Shown here: piece by piece, positions 25,521-33,395 of the stretch | How the letters are laid out: each line of letters starts with the position of its first letter | Numbering within the stretch: the first letter of the stretch is position 1 | Notes under the pieces: generated by a model | Seen by the model: only the letters and a program-made list of their open reading frames with translations | Database searches by the model: none | Told to the model about the DNA's origin: nothing | DNA from: Blautia coccoides | GTDB taxonomy: Bacteria > Bacillota > Clostridia > Lachnospirales > Lachnospiraceae | Assembly (NCBI RefSeq): GCF_034355335.1 | Contig: NZ_CP136422.1 | Span: 5,616,501 to 5,680,500 of the forward strand | Length of the DNA: 64,000 nt | Direction of reading: 5' to 3' | Program-made: the position numbers and the translations under genes

Positions 25521-26253
25521 TCTCCACGATCCTCCTGCCCCAGATAAAAGCCACCGCATAACAGCAGAGACAAATGGTCATGATACAGACCCCGGCTGCA
25601 TTGTGATACAGCATATCCATAAACCCCGGCGAAGTCATTCGCATATAGAGGATGATCCCAATGGGCATGAAACTCATAATGTTCTGTTCCATTTTCCTGG
25701 CAGCCAGCATAGCGTCAATTTCTTTTTTGACATCGATCTTATCCTCCATGATCCTCACACAATTCTGTATTGTCTCTCGCATATTGCCGCCCATACGTTT
25801 GGACTGTGCTAAAATCTCTGAAAAACTGCGGATATCCTCTACATGACTTCTACTCCCCAGATCGTAAAACAGTTTTTCCACCGGAACGCTGACACGCATC
25901 TGCGCTGCCATATATGCCATTTCTCTTGATATCTCCCTGTCAGGCCCGTGTATTCGGTTCATATCCTTTCCCGCTTCCAAAACAGCGTTTTCCAAAGAAT
26001 ATCCTGCCGCGATTCCGGCTCCCAGTGCATTCAGCACATCCCTGAACTGGTGATGAAGCCTCCTGCGCCGCAGCATTAAAAGCTGTCTTTTTCTCTGCCT
26101 GATATACCAGAAGGGAATGGGGAGCATAAACAAAAATGTGATAAAGCTTTGGTAGCAGAGAGCATTTATGATCACGCAGATGAGTACGCTCTCCCCCAGA
26201 TATCTGGCCCATTCCAGAATTGTCAATTTGTAGTGTTCATAATCCATCTTCAA
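25510..26253 (-). CDS. tadB: TadB-like inner-membrane platform protein
   Basis: A 247-residue type II secretion F-domain protein with two N-terminal membrane segments (about residues 20-50), a cytoplasmic helical domain (HHQFRDVLNALGAGIAAGYS, KRMGGNMRETIQNC) and two C-terminal membrane segments. The start may be the TTG at 26253 (GGGGAT five bases upstream) or the ATG at 26247. Both overlap the end of tadA. It works with TadC as the pilus assembly platform. Confidence 0.87.
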   Translation of the reverse strand: MKMDYEHYKLTILEWARYLGESVLICVIINALCYQSFITFLFMLPIPFWYIRQRKRQLLMLRRRRLHHQFRDVLNALGAGIAAGYSLENAVLEAGKDMNRIHGPDREISREMAYMAAQMRVSVPVEKLFYDLGSRSHVEDIRSFSEILAQSKRMGGNMRETIQNCVRIMEDKIDVKKEIDAMLAARKMEQNIMSFMPIGIILYMRMTSPGFMDMLYHNAAGVCIMTICLCCYAVAFIWGRRIVEIEV

Positions 26254-27430
26254 GTGTTATCCCCGCCCTTTCTAATTTACCCCTGTGCTTCAGTTTCCCT
26301 TTCTGTACAAGACCGCATTCCTCCTCATACAAAAACAGTGGATTCAAAACCACTTCATCCTCAACTATGCCATCTATCTCACAGATCTCCAGAAGCCTGC
26401 GGCTCTTGTCCCTGAGTCTTCCCAGATGGACAAATATATCAAATCCCGCTGCGATCTGACGCCTGATAGCGGGAAGGGGAAGATTGATACCCATGAGGAC
26501 CAATGTTTCCAGCCTTGTGATCATGTCACGGCAGCTATTGGCATGTATGGTCGACATACTCCCCTCAGCCCCCACATTAACAGCCTGCAGCAGTTCCTCC
26601 GCATCACTTCTCACCTCCCCCACGATTATCCTGTCCGGACGCATACGAAGCGCCGTCTTCAAAAGGTCCGCCATGGTAATTTCCTGTGACGCCTCAATAT
26701 TGGCTGCCCTGCATTCCAGTCTGACCAGGTTGGGAATCCCCTGGATTTGAAGCTCTGCGTTGTCCTCTATGGTTATGATCCTTTCGTCTTCAGGAATAAA
26801 GGCAGACAGGGCATTCAGCATAGTTGTCTTGCCCGCCCCTGTTCCTCCTCCGATAAGAATGGTATACTTGGCCCGCACCAGCGGTATCAGAAGTCTGAGT
26901 GTCTCCTCTGTCACACTCCCATATGCAAGGAGCCGCTCCATAGTAACCGGCTCTTCCGGGAACTGACGGATCGTGAGGACAGGACCATCCAGCGCCGCAG
27001 GTGCTATGACTGCGTTGACCCTGGAGCCGTTGTCCAGTCTGGCATCCACAATAGGATGCAGTGTGTTGATGACCCGGTTACATCTGCCTGCGATCTGCTG
27101 TATCACATCATCCAGCTTTTCCGGAGATGTAAAATGTTTTTCCCAGGGAAAGATCCGGCCGTTTTTCTCAACAAAAATGTGCTGCCATCCATTCACCATG
27201 ATCTCCGTAATACCGGAATCCTCCAAAAGCTCCTGCAATACATCCAGTTTTCGCACGGAGCAGAACAGCTCCCGCCTCAGTTCACTTTTCTGTCGGAGAT
27301 TCAGTCCCAGCCTTCTTCCCTCCTCCATGATCAGACTGTCGATCAGTTCCATCACTTCCTCATCTGTGCTCTCCCACATACTGTCCAGCCTCTCCATCAG
27401 GCGGTTCCTAAGTTCAGAAAATATCTCCAT
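26237..27430 (-). CDS. tadA: TadA/CpaF pilus assembly ATPase
   Basis: A 397-residue secretion ATPase of the VirB11/CpaF type. The N-terminal domain has SGITEIMVNGWQHIFVE. The core has Walker A GGGTGAGKT (residues 194-202), the Asp box ITIEDNAELQI, Walker B RPDRIIVGEVR and the His box STIHANS. It drives pilin polymerisation at the cytoplasmic face. It overlaps tadZ upstream and tadB downstream by 17 nt each, so translation is tightly coupled. Confidence 0.96.
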   Translation of the reverse strand: MEIFSELRNRLMERLDSMWESTDEEVMELIDSLIMEEGRRLGLNLRQKSELRRELFCSVRKLDVLQELLEDSGITEIMVNGWQHIFVEKNGRIFPWEKHFTSPEKLDDVIQQIAGRCNRVINTLHPIVDARLDNGSRVNAVIAPAALDGPVLTIRQFPEEPVTMERLLAYGSVTEETLRLLIPLVRAKYTILIGGGTGAGKTTMLNALSAFIPEDERIITIEDNAELQIQGIPNLVRLECRAANIEASQEITMADLLKTALRMRPDRIIVGEVRSDAEELLQAVNVGAEGSMSTIHANSCRDMITRLETLVLMGINLPLPAIRRQIAAGFDIFVHLGRLRDKSRRLLEICEIDGIVEDEVVLNPLFLYEEECGLVQKGKLKHRGKLERAGITLEDGL

Positions 27431-28421
27431 CCTGCACCAGCTTTCTCACATGATCTCCAAATCTTCCGCCGGCAAGGCACTCCGGCCATGGGTCCTCCCC
27501 CTTCTCAGCCACCGGCGGAAGGGTAAGCTTCTCCGTCCTTGCAAGTACATCCCCTTTTCCCGCACTTTCAAGCCATGCCTCATACTGACCCATCTTTGCC
27601 GCGGAAACCGGGTCCTGCAAAACCGGCGTGTAAATCCGGCTGCATTCCTCCAACAGCCCCAGTGTCTGGCTGACTCCTGTACCAAAATCAAGAATGATGA
27701 CCTGATACCCGCTGTAAAGCCTCAGCTCCTCAAAAAGCATCTGCCACTCCTCCCGGGTTATCTGCTCCACATCCTCCGGGGTGATGACCGGGGGGACATA
27801 ATGCAGTCCTCCGGCCTCCCGCACCATAGCTGCAAGCTGCACTGCCGGCTGTCCGTTTTTCTGCCGTATACAGTAAAACAGATCCCCCAGATTTCGCTCA
27901 AAGCTGCAGGAAAGCAGATTTTCATAACCGGAGTAGGGTTCAAGGCTAAGAAAAAGCACGGAATACCTCCCGGCCAGCACCTGCCCCAGTGCCAGAGCAA
28001 AAGATGTTTTGCCCACACGTCCCAGAGGAGAATAGACTCCCAGAATGTACATCTTCCTTCCCGCAGATGCCGCTCTCTCTTCTGAACGCGCAGCCTCCCC
28101 GTAGATGGCGCTCACCTCCTGCATGATCCTTTCACAGGACTGGTATTTCCGTACAGACGGAAACCCTTCCGGTACTGTGCCGTTCTCCTCATCTAAAATG
28201 ATGATTCTGCAGGCAGGCAGCTCTCCAATCTCAGGACACATACTCCGCTCCGCGATCAGCAGAAGCTCTACAGGATTTTTCTGTATATATGCACAGACTT
28301 TATCCGCTCCTGTAAATGCAGCAAACTCAAAGGGATAGCGCCCCTTTCTTTCCAGCCATGCGGTGAAGCTGCAGGCATAAGAGGCCTCCTCATCACACAC
28401 TGCCATTACTTTTTTTCTCAA
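27414..28421 (-). CDS. tadZ: TadZ/CpaE-like ATPase
   Basis: About 335 residues from a TTG at 28421 that shares bases with the stop of the upstream peptidase gene (TTGA) and has GGGAGG just before it. The N-terminal part is receiver-like (residues 1-125). The C-terminal part is a MinD-like ATPase with a deviant Walker A, SPLGRVGKTSFALALG, and IILDFGTG. TadZ proteins place the pilus machine in the cell. The in-frame extension upstream to 28520 overlaps the peptidase gene and is not supported. Confidence 0.85.
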   Translation of the reverse strand: MRKKVMAVCDEEASYACSFTAWLERKGRYPFEFAAFTGADKVCAYIQKNPVELLLIAERSMCPEIGELPACRIIILDEENGTVPEGFPSVRKYQSCERIMQEVSAIYGEAARSEERAASAGRKMYILGVYSPLGRVGKTSFALALGQVLAGRYSVLFLSLEPYSGYENLLSCSFERNLGDLFYCIRQKNGQPAVQLAAMVREAGGLHYVPPVITPEDVEQITREEWQMLFEELRLYSGYQVIILDFGTGVSQTLGLLEECSRIYTPVLQDPVSAAKMGQYEAWLESAGKGDVLARTEKLTLPPVAEKGEDPWPECLAGGRFGDHVRKLVQDGDIF

Positions 28422-28927
28422 CAAAAACCTCCCGCATACAGCATAATTCCCAGAAGTATCGGCACCGTAAAGTGCAGATTCTCCTCCTTGCTGTCCTTTC
28501 TCATATAGGGAACAGGACAACGTTTCTTTTTACAAATCTTCAGATAATGGAAAAAATAAGAAAAACGTTCCTGCAGATTCCCGCAGGAAATAAGAAATGC
28601 CAAAGAAAGTACAGCGCCCAGAAGAAAGACGCAGAACATACCTTTTATGATTCCGCTACTGCCCAGGAATCCTCCCATCACAGCCATAAGCTTAATATCA
28701 CCTGCTCCCATCATTCGGAAACAGAACAGTGGAAACAACAATACCGCCGGTAAAAATACCCCGCCCAGATACACCGGCATTCCCCGGGCACCGTGTAAGA
28801 ATCCCTGACATCCAGCTCCTGCCGCAAGTCCCAGAGCGATCCATCTGTTGGGCACCTTTTCCAAAAATAAGTCCGTGCAGACCGCGCCTGCAGAAAAGAA
28901 CAGTGCCATACCCGTCGCTAAAGACAT
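28418..28927 (-). CDS. tadV: Prepilin peptidase (A24), first gene of the pilus operon
   Basis: A 169-residue membrane peptidase. The first catalytic Asp is in VCTDLFLEKVPN (about residue 19) and the second in MMGAGDIKLMAVMGG (about residue 76), the classical GxGD motif. Six hydrophobic segments are expected, with a basic patch KICKKKRCPVP. The ATG at 28927, after AAAGAGGTG, is preferred over the longer frame from 28975. It should cleave the leader of the Flp pilin and the TadE-like pseudopilins. It is the first gene after the promoter at 29131-29159. Confidence 0.92.
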   Translation of the reverse strand: MSLATGMALFFSAGAVCTDLFLEKVPNRWIALGLAAGAGCQGFLHGARGMPVYLGGVFLPAVLLFPLFCFRMMGAGDIKLMAVMGGFLGSSGIIKGMFCVFLLGAVLSLAFLISCGNLQERFSYFFHYLKICKKKRCPVPYMRKDSKEENLHFTVPILLGIMLYAGGFC

Positions 28928-29130
28928 AAAAACACCTCTTTCACTATTTGCATTTTGTTTCCGGCCTCCGCCCATACTTTTATAAAGTGCGGCTGCCCAT
29001 AAGCCTTTTCAGAATTACCCTCTGTCTATAGAGATAGGGGAATTTCCGCTTATTTTGTTAAATCAACATGGAATCCATCTGCCGAACGGCTGATAAAAAA
29101 TAGAAAAGCTAACGACTTAGCTTGAAAATG
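28928..29130 (-). other. Structured 5' leader of the pilus operon
   Basis: About 200 nt without a gene lie between the promoter and the peptidase gene. Just downstream of the -10, AAGCTAA/TTAGCTT (29117-29123 and 29106-29112) with a 4-nt loop is followed by TTCTATTTTTT, which looks like a small terminator. Further on, ATAAGC and GCTTAT can enclose an inner CCCT...AGGG hairpin. I do not recognise a known riboswitch class. Confidence 0.5.
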
Positions 29131-29159
29131 ATTATATACTTCCCGGCGCCTCTTGTCCA
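29131..29159 (-). promoter_or_regulatory. Promoter of the Tad pilus operon
   Basis: On the minus strand: -35 TGGACA (29154-29159), a 17-nt spacer and -10 TATAAT (29131-29136). It faces the prepilin peptidase gene and is the only strong promoter seen for the operon. Confidence 0.8.
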
Positions 29160-29210
29160 TAGAAAATTTTACCAAAACGGCTTTTTGGCAACCCTTCACA
29201 AAATTACTAT

Positions 29211-29239
29211 TTGCAATAACGGTCATTTTCAGTTAAAAT
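29211..29239 (+). promoter_or_regulatory. Promoter of the SGNH hydrolase gene
   Basis: -35 TTGCAA (29211-29216), a 17-nt spacer and -10 TAAAAT (29234-29239), 57 nt before the ATG. It is divergent from the pilus promoter; the two -35 elements are about 50 bp apart. Confidence 0.6.
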
Positions 29240-29295
29240 AGTATATTATACAATCAGATGGCCTGAAAATGGTTATATGCCGAAGGAGAATCGCT

Positions 29296-29910
29296 ATGGG
29301 TATCATTGTATTTTTAGGAGACAGCATTACCGACGCCGGCAGAATGACATCTGACAATCCTCTGGGTAACGGATATGTCAGCGAGTTCGCGGCCTATATT
29401 ACTGAAGCTGACCCCAATTGGCGGGTTTTGAATAAAGGTGTTGACGGCAATATCACAGAACAGATCGCCGGTGTACTGCAGAGGGACTGCATTTCTTATC
29501 ATCCGGATTATGTGAGCATCCTGGTAGGGATCAATGATGTGGGGCTGATCGTACAGGCCGATGTGCCGGAGCAGGAGAAGCTCTACATGCTGGAGGACAG
29601 TATCCGTGCTTACCACGAAATGCTGTTTGACTTATCCAGAGAGACCACTGCATCAGTCATCACACTGGAACCATTTATTTTTCCAAAATGCGGCAAATAC
29701 CATGACTGGGTTCCCTGGCAGCATAAGATGTCCAAAAATATCCGCAAGCTTGCCAGAAATTACAGCGCACACTTTGTTCCGCTGCAGAAGCCCCTGGAAG
29801 AAGAGATCGAAAAGCATGGTTATGACGCTGTCACAACGGATGGTATTCACCTGACTGTCCTTGGTCAGAAGATCCTGGCGGATATTGTCAGAAACGCGTT
29901 TAAATTATAA
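29296..29910 (+). CDS. SGNH/GDSL-type esterase-lipase family hydrolase
   Basis: A 204-residue cytoplasmic hydrolase with no signal peptide. Block I is FLGDSITDAG (Ser about 11). Block III is VGINDVG, with the oxyanion-hole Asn. Block V is TTDGIHLTVLGQ, with the catalytic Asp and His. The ATG at 29296 follows AAGGAG (29283-29288); the track start at 29269 is not supported. Family members are often carbohydrate or acyl esterases; the substrate is unknown. A strong terminator follows. Confidence 0.92.
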   Translation: MGIIVFLGDSITDAGRMTSDNPLGNGYVSEFAAYITEADPNWRVLNKGVDGNITEQIAGVLQRDCISYHPDYVSILVGINDVGLIVQADVPEQEKLYMLEDSIRAYHEMLFDLSRETTASVITLEPFIFPKCGKYHDWVPWQHKMSKNIRKLARNYSAHFVPLQKPLEEEIEKHGYDAVTTDGIHLTVLGQKILADIVRNAFKL

Positions 29911-29939
29911 CCGGTCAAACCGCTGATATCTACATGAAA

Positions 29940-30011
29940 AGAACTGTCGCGGAATGTTGAAACACCTTGGAAACAGGTGCTTCAATATTCCGCAGCAGTT
30001 CTATTTTTTTT
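29940..30011. terminator. Long bidirectional terminator
   Basis: AGAACTG...GCGGAAT...TTGAA.CACCT (from 29940) pairs with AGGTG.TTCAA.ATTCCGC.GCAGTTCT (to 30002) in a stem of more than 20 bp. It is followed by TATTTTTTTT on the plus strand and by CTTTTC on the minus strand. It separates the convergent SGNH and ybaK genes. Confidence 0.92.
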
Positions 30012-30055
30012 CTGCTCCTGCGTATGATGGGCAGACTTACCGTATAATTACCTTT

Positions 30056-30550
30056 TTACTCCTCAGCCGTAAATGCGGCAAACTCTGCATGGGCAGCCCG
30101 AGCTAAATCCACCGGATTTAACTTTATGGTGGAGCCGATCCTCCCGCCGCTCACATAAATCTCATGATATTTCTCAGCACTCTCCTGGATAATGGTCTTA
30201 TATTGTTTCTTCATACCCAGGGGACTGCATCCGCCTCTGACATACCCGGTCACTGCCGTGATATCTTTTACATGGATCATCTCAATGGACTTTTCCCCCA
30301 GTACCCTGGCCGCGGCTTTTAAGTCTACCTCCTCTGCAATGGGAAGGACAAGAACATAATATTCCTTACTCTTTCCCTGTGCTACCAGAGTTTTAAAAGA
30401 CTGTTCCACAGGCGCTCCTGTCTTTTCTGCCGTGTGCAGTCCGTCTATGAATTCATCACACTCATAGGTGAGCGTCTCATAAGAGATTTTATTCTTATCC
30501 AGAATTCTCATGGCATTTGTCTTCACTTCTTTGTCCTTGTTTTTTGCCAT
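30056..30550 (-). CDS. ybaK: Cys-tRNA(Pro)/Cys-tRNA(Cys) deacylase, YbaK/EbsC type
   Basis: A 164-residue trans-editing protein that hydrolyses mischarged Cys-tRNA(Pro). Typical features are TNAMRILDKNKISYE at the start, the catalytic-region Lys in QSFKTLVAQG (about residue 53), TGYVRGGCSPLGMKK and SGGRIGSTIKLNP. It lies 12 nt after the MATE transporter gene and is probably co-transcribed with it. Confidence 0.95.
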   Translation of the reverse strand: MAKNKDKEVKTNAMRILDKNKISYETLTYECDEFIDGLHTAEKTGAPVEQSFKTLVAQGKSKEYYVLVLPIAEEVDLKAAARVLGEKSIEMIHVKDITAVTGYVRGGCSPLGMKKQYKTIIQESAEKYHEIYVSGGRIGSTIKLNPVDLARAAHAEFAAFTAEE

Positions 30551-30562
30551 TTTATCTCCCTC

Positions 30563-31906
30563 CTAAACTTTTAATTTCTTCATGAACCGCTTAAAGAGAA
30601 TCACTGCCGCTGCCGCCGCAATGACCTCTGCCAGGGGAAATGTCATCCAAACCCCGTAAATCCCCCATATTCTGCTGAACAATGCAGACAGCGGCACAAT
30701 GATCACAAGCTGCCTCAGCATGGATATCAATAGAGAGTGCATCCCCTGCCCCAGAGCTTCAAAAGACCCGGAGAGCACGCACCCCACCGTTGACACCACA
30801 AAACCTAGGCTGATGATCCGCAGCATAGGAACACCCAGCCGCATCATTTCATCCCCTGCGTCAAACAGCTTCATGATCCACCCAGGACACGCCAGGAAAA
30901 GGACTGTGCCCAGAAGCATAATGGCTCCCGCCACCTGGAGGCTGCTTTTCAGTGTCTCCATCATCCGCTTCCTGCTGCCTGCCCCATAATTATAGCTCAT
31001 GATCGGGCGCATGCCCTGTACAACACCGTTTGCCGGCATATACACAAAGGACTGGATCTTGATGTAAAGCCCAAAAGCTGCAATAGCTGTCCCCGAAAAC
31101 GCCGTCAATATGGAATTCAATGCCCCCACAAGCAGAGACGGCATAGAGATCATAATGGCAGAGGGGATGCCCACCATATAAATTTTCTTAACAATTTCCC
31201 AGTCAAAATGAAATCCGTGAAAATCCAATTTTACCTGGGTACATTTCTTCAGATAACAAACCATAGCTATGATACCCGCAGTGATCTGTGCTGTGACAGT
31301 GGCCACAGCCGCGCCCTTGACCCCCATGGCGGGAAATCCCAACAGACCGAAAATCATGATGGGATCCAGAATAATATTCAGAACTGCACCGATTGCCTGA
31401 AAGAACATGGGGAAAACCATATTGCCCACAGACTGAAAAATTTTCTCTGCAAACAGGTGATACATGCTTCCAAAGGAAAAGCAGAGTACAATACCGGCAT
31501 ATTCACAACTCATCCTGTAAATCTGCGCATCCTCTGTGAACATTCCTATAAAAGGTTTTACCAGTAAAAGTCCGATCAGTATGAAGAGAACGCTGTGCAG
31601 GCCTGTCAGCACAACACCGTGAGCCGCGGCTGCCTCTGTCTCTTTTACATTCTTTGCCCCTAAAGCCCTGGCAACACAAGCATTCAGACCAATGCCAAAG
31701 CCCACGGACACTGCCAGTATCAGATTTTGAAGCGGATAGGCCAGGGAAACTGCTGTCAGGGCGTCCTCGCTGACCCTTGCCACGTACATGCTGTCCACAA
31801 TATTATAAAGTGCCTGGATCATCATGGATACCATAGGCGGTATGGACATGGAAACGAGAAGAGGAAGTACCTTTTTTGTTCCCATGATATTTTCTGTCTG
31901 TTTCAT
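30563..31906 (-). CDS. MATE-family efflux transporter
   Basis: A 447-residue protein with about 12 membrane segments in two similar halves. The family look is clear: LPLLVSMSIPPMVSMMIQALYNIVDSMYVARV near the start and NYGAGSRKRMMETLK at the start of the second half. It should export cationic compounds by Na+ or H+ antiport; the substrate is unknown. The gene is followed closely by ybaK. Confidence 0.93.
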   Translation of the reverse strand: MKQTENIMGTKKVLPLLVSMSIPPMVSMMIQALYNIVDSMYVARVSEDALTAVSLAYPLQNLILAVSVGFGIGLNACVARALGAKNVKETEAAAAHGVVLTGLHSVLFILIGLLLVKPFIGMFTEDAQIYRMSCEYAGIVLCFSFGSMYHLFAEKIFQSVGNMVFPMFFQAIGAVLNIILDPIMIFGLLGFPAMGVKGAAVATVTAQITAGIIAMVCYLKKCTQVKLDFHGFHFDWEIVKKIYMVGIPSAIMISMPSLLVGALNSILTAFSGTAIAAFGLYIKIQSFVYMPANGVVQGMRPIMSYNYGAGSRKRMMETLKSSLQVAGAIMLLGTVLFLACPGWIMKLFDAGDEMMRLGVPMLRIISLGFVVSTVGCVLSGSFEALGQGMHSLLISMLRQLVIIVPLSALFSRIWGIYGVWMTFPLAEVIAAAAAVILFKRFMKKLKV

Positions 31907-31995
31907 ATTTAGTCAATCCTTTACCTTATTTCTAAATCTTATTTCCTAATCTTATTTATCACTTTTCCAGCAGAAGGCAGAACGCTTACGATCCG

Positions 31996-32931
31996 TTACT
32001 CCTGATCATACATATCCGTTGAAAGATAGTGGTCTCCAGTATCCGGGAGAAGCACCACTATATTTTTCCCTTTATTCTCCGGACGTTTTGCGAGCTGAGC
32101 CGCAGCCCACACAGCCGCACCGGAGGAGATTCCCACAAGAATCCCCTCGCACTTTGCAATGTCATTGCCCGTTTTGCAGGCATCCTCTGTGGTAACGCAG
32201 ATAACCTCGTCATAAATATTTCTGTCCAGGATACTCGGAATAAAATTAGCGCCAATTCCCTGGATTCCGTGTGCTCCCGCCTGTCCTCCGGACAAAAGCG
32301 GAGATTCAGCAGGCTCTACGGCAATGATCTGAATTTCCGGATTCTGCTTTTTCAGGTATCTGCCTGTGCCTGTCAGGGTCCCCCCTGTTCCCACTGTAGC
32401 CACAAAGATGTCCACCTTCCCGTCTGTGTCCCTGTAAATCTCCGGACCTGTGGAAGCCTCATGTGCTGCCGGGTTTGCCTCATTGTCAAACTGTCCCATA
32501 ATGACAGATCCCGGAATAGTTTTCTGCAGCTTTTCAGCCTTTTCTATACTGCCCTGCATTCCCTTACTGCCTTCCGTCAGAATCACTTCGGCCCCGTAGG
32601 CGCGAAGCAGTTTCTGGCGCTCCACACTCATGGTTTCCGGCATGGTGAGGACCGCATGATATCCTTTTGCGGCAGCTACAGAGGCAATGCCGATTCCCGT
32701 ATTTCCAGAGGTAGGTTCTATGATCGTGGCTCCCGGCTTTAACCTGCCTTCCTGCTCCGCCCTTTCGATCATGCTCAGGGCAACTCTGTCCTTTGCACTT
32801 CCTGCCGGGTTGAAATACTCCAGTTTTGCGATCAAACGCGCCTGCAGTTCATATTTTTTTTCGTAATTGCATAATTCCATAAGAGGTGTATTGCCGATAA
32901 GCTGGGCAGCGCTTTTTTTGATATTTTCCAT
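31996..32931 (-). CDS. cysK: Cysteine synthase A (O-acetylserine sulfhydrylase)
   Basis: A 311-residue PLP enzyme of the fold-II family that makes cysteine from O-acetylserine and sulfide. The PLP lysine is in NPAGSAKDRVA (about residue 46). The substrate loop is PTSGNTGIGIA, the phosphate loop GTGGTLTGTGR and the C-terminal PDTGDHYLST. Length is normal. AAAGGAGTG precedes the ATG, and a good promoter lies upstream. It appears to be a single-gene unit. Confidence 0.97.
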   Translation of the reverse strand: MENIKKSAAQLIGNTPLMELCNYEKKYELQARLIAKLEYFNPAGSAKDRVALSMIERAEQEGRLKPGATIIEPTSGNTGIGIASVAAAKGYHAVLTMPETMSVERQKLLRAYGAEVILTEGSKGMQGSIEKAEKLQKTIPGSVIMGQFDNEANPAAHEASTGPEIYRDTDGKVDIFVATVGTGGTLTGTGRYLKKQNPEIQIIAVEPAESPLLSGGQAGAHGIQGIGANFIPSILDRNIYDEVICVTTEDACKTGNDIAKCEGILVGISSGAAVWAAAQLAKRPENKGKNIVVLLPDTGDHYLSTDMYDQE

Positions 32932-32977
32932 GTGAGATCACTCCTTTTAAATTTTCCGATTCTCTTTATCAGATAAA

Positions 32978-33007
32978 AGCATAGACTATGGCTGTTTTGT
33001 TTGTCAA
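32978..33007 (-). promoter_or_regulatory. cysK promoter
   Basis: On the minus strand: -35 TTGACA (33002-33007), an 18-nt spacer and -10 TATGCT (32978-32983), 47 nt before the ATG. Confidence 0.75.
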
Positions 33008-33056
33008 TGCATTTTCTCATGTTTTTCGCACATACTAAAAGAAACGGAGAAAGGAA

Positions 33057-33329
33057 ATGTGCGAAATGAAAGATATTACAACATCAGTGAAAAATGAGAA
33101 TTCCGAAAACTGCCACAGAGGCGGCGGAAAAGGCCAGGGAAATGGAAATGGCGGAAAAGGCGGCAGCAAAGATATCTACCACGTGGAATCCAGCTCTTCT
33201 GATGACCTTGACGGACAGGCAGCTATGGAAATGACAGGACTTATGTATAAGCCTCCGGTCAGTGAAGCGGAACTGGAATCCTATAAAGAGGTCTATCCCT
33301 TCTCCCCGGAAGAATACACTGAAGAATAA
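33057..33329 (+). CDS. Small Gly-rich protein of unknown function
   Basis: A 90-residue hydrophilic protein. The Gly/Asn/Lys-rich stretch (about residues 22-37) is followed by an acidic tail ending PFSPEEYTEE. There is no signal peptide or membrane segment, and I do not recognise it. GGAGAAAGGAA precedes the ATG at 33057; a second ATG at 33066 is also possible. It is divergent from cysK and is followed by a hairpin, so it may be a single-gene unit. Coding is supported by the ribosome-binding site and position only. Confidence 0.6.
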   Translation: MCEMKDITTSVKNENSENCHRGGGKGQGNGNGGKGGSKDIYHVESSSSDDLDGQAAMEMTGLMYKPPVSEAELESYKEVYPFSPEEYTEE

Positions 33330-33346
33330 ATCTTTTCCCGTATAAA

Positions 33347-33378
33347 GGGCGGAGCTGTGTTCTATCACATCTCCGCCC
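33347..33378. terminator. Terminator-like hairpin between convergent genes
   Basis: GGGCGGAG (33347-33354) and CTCCGCCC (33371-33378) form an 8-bp GC-rich stem with TGTG/CACA pairing inside. The following sequence has only a short T run on either strand, so strength is uncertain. Confidence 0.6.
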
Positions 33379-33395
33379 TAAGTTCAGGTTCTGTC

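Noticed and set aside
28928..29130. Possible cyclic-di-GMP (GEMM) riboswitch before the pilus operon
   Set aside because: The conserved core words of GEMM-I and GEMM-II could not be found; only generic hairpins are present.
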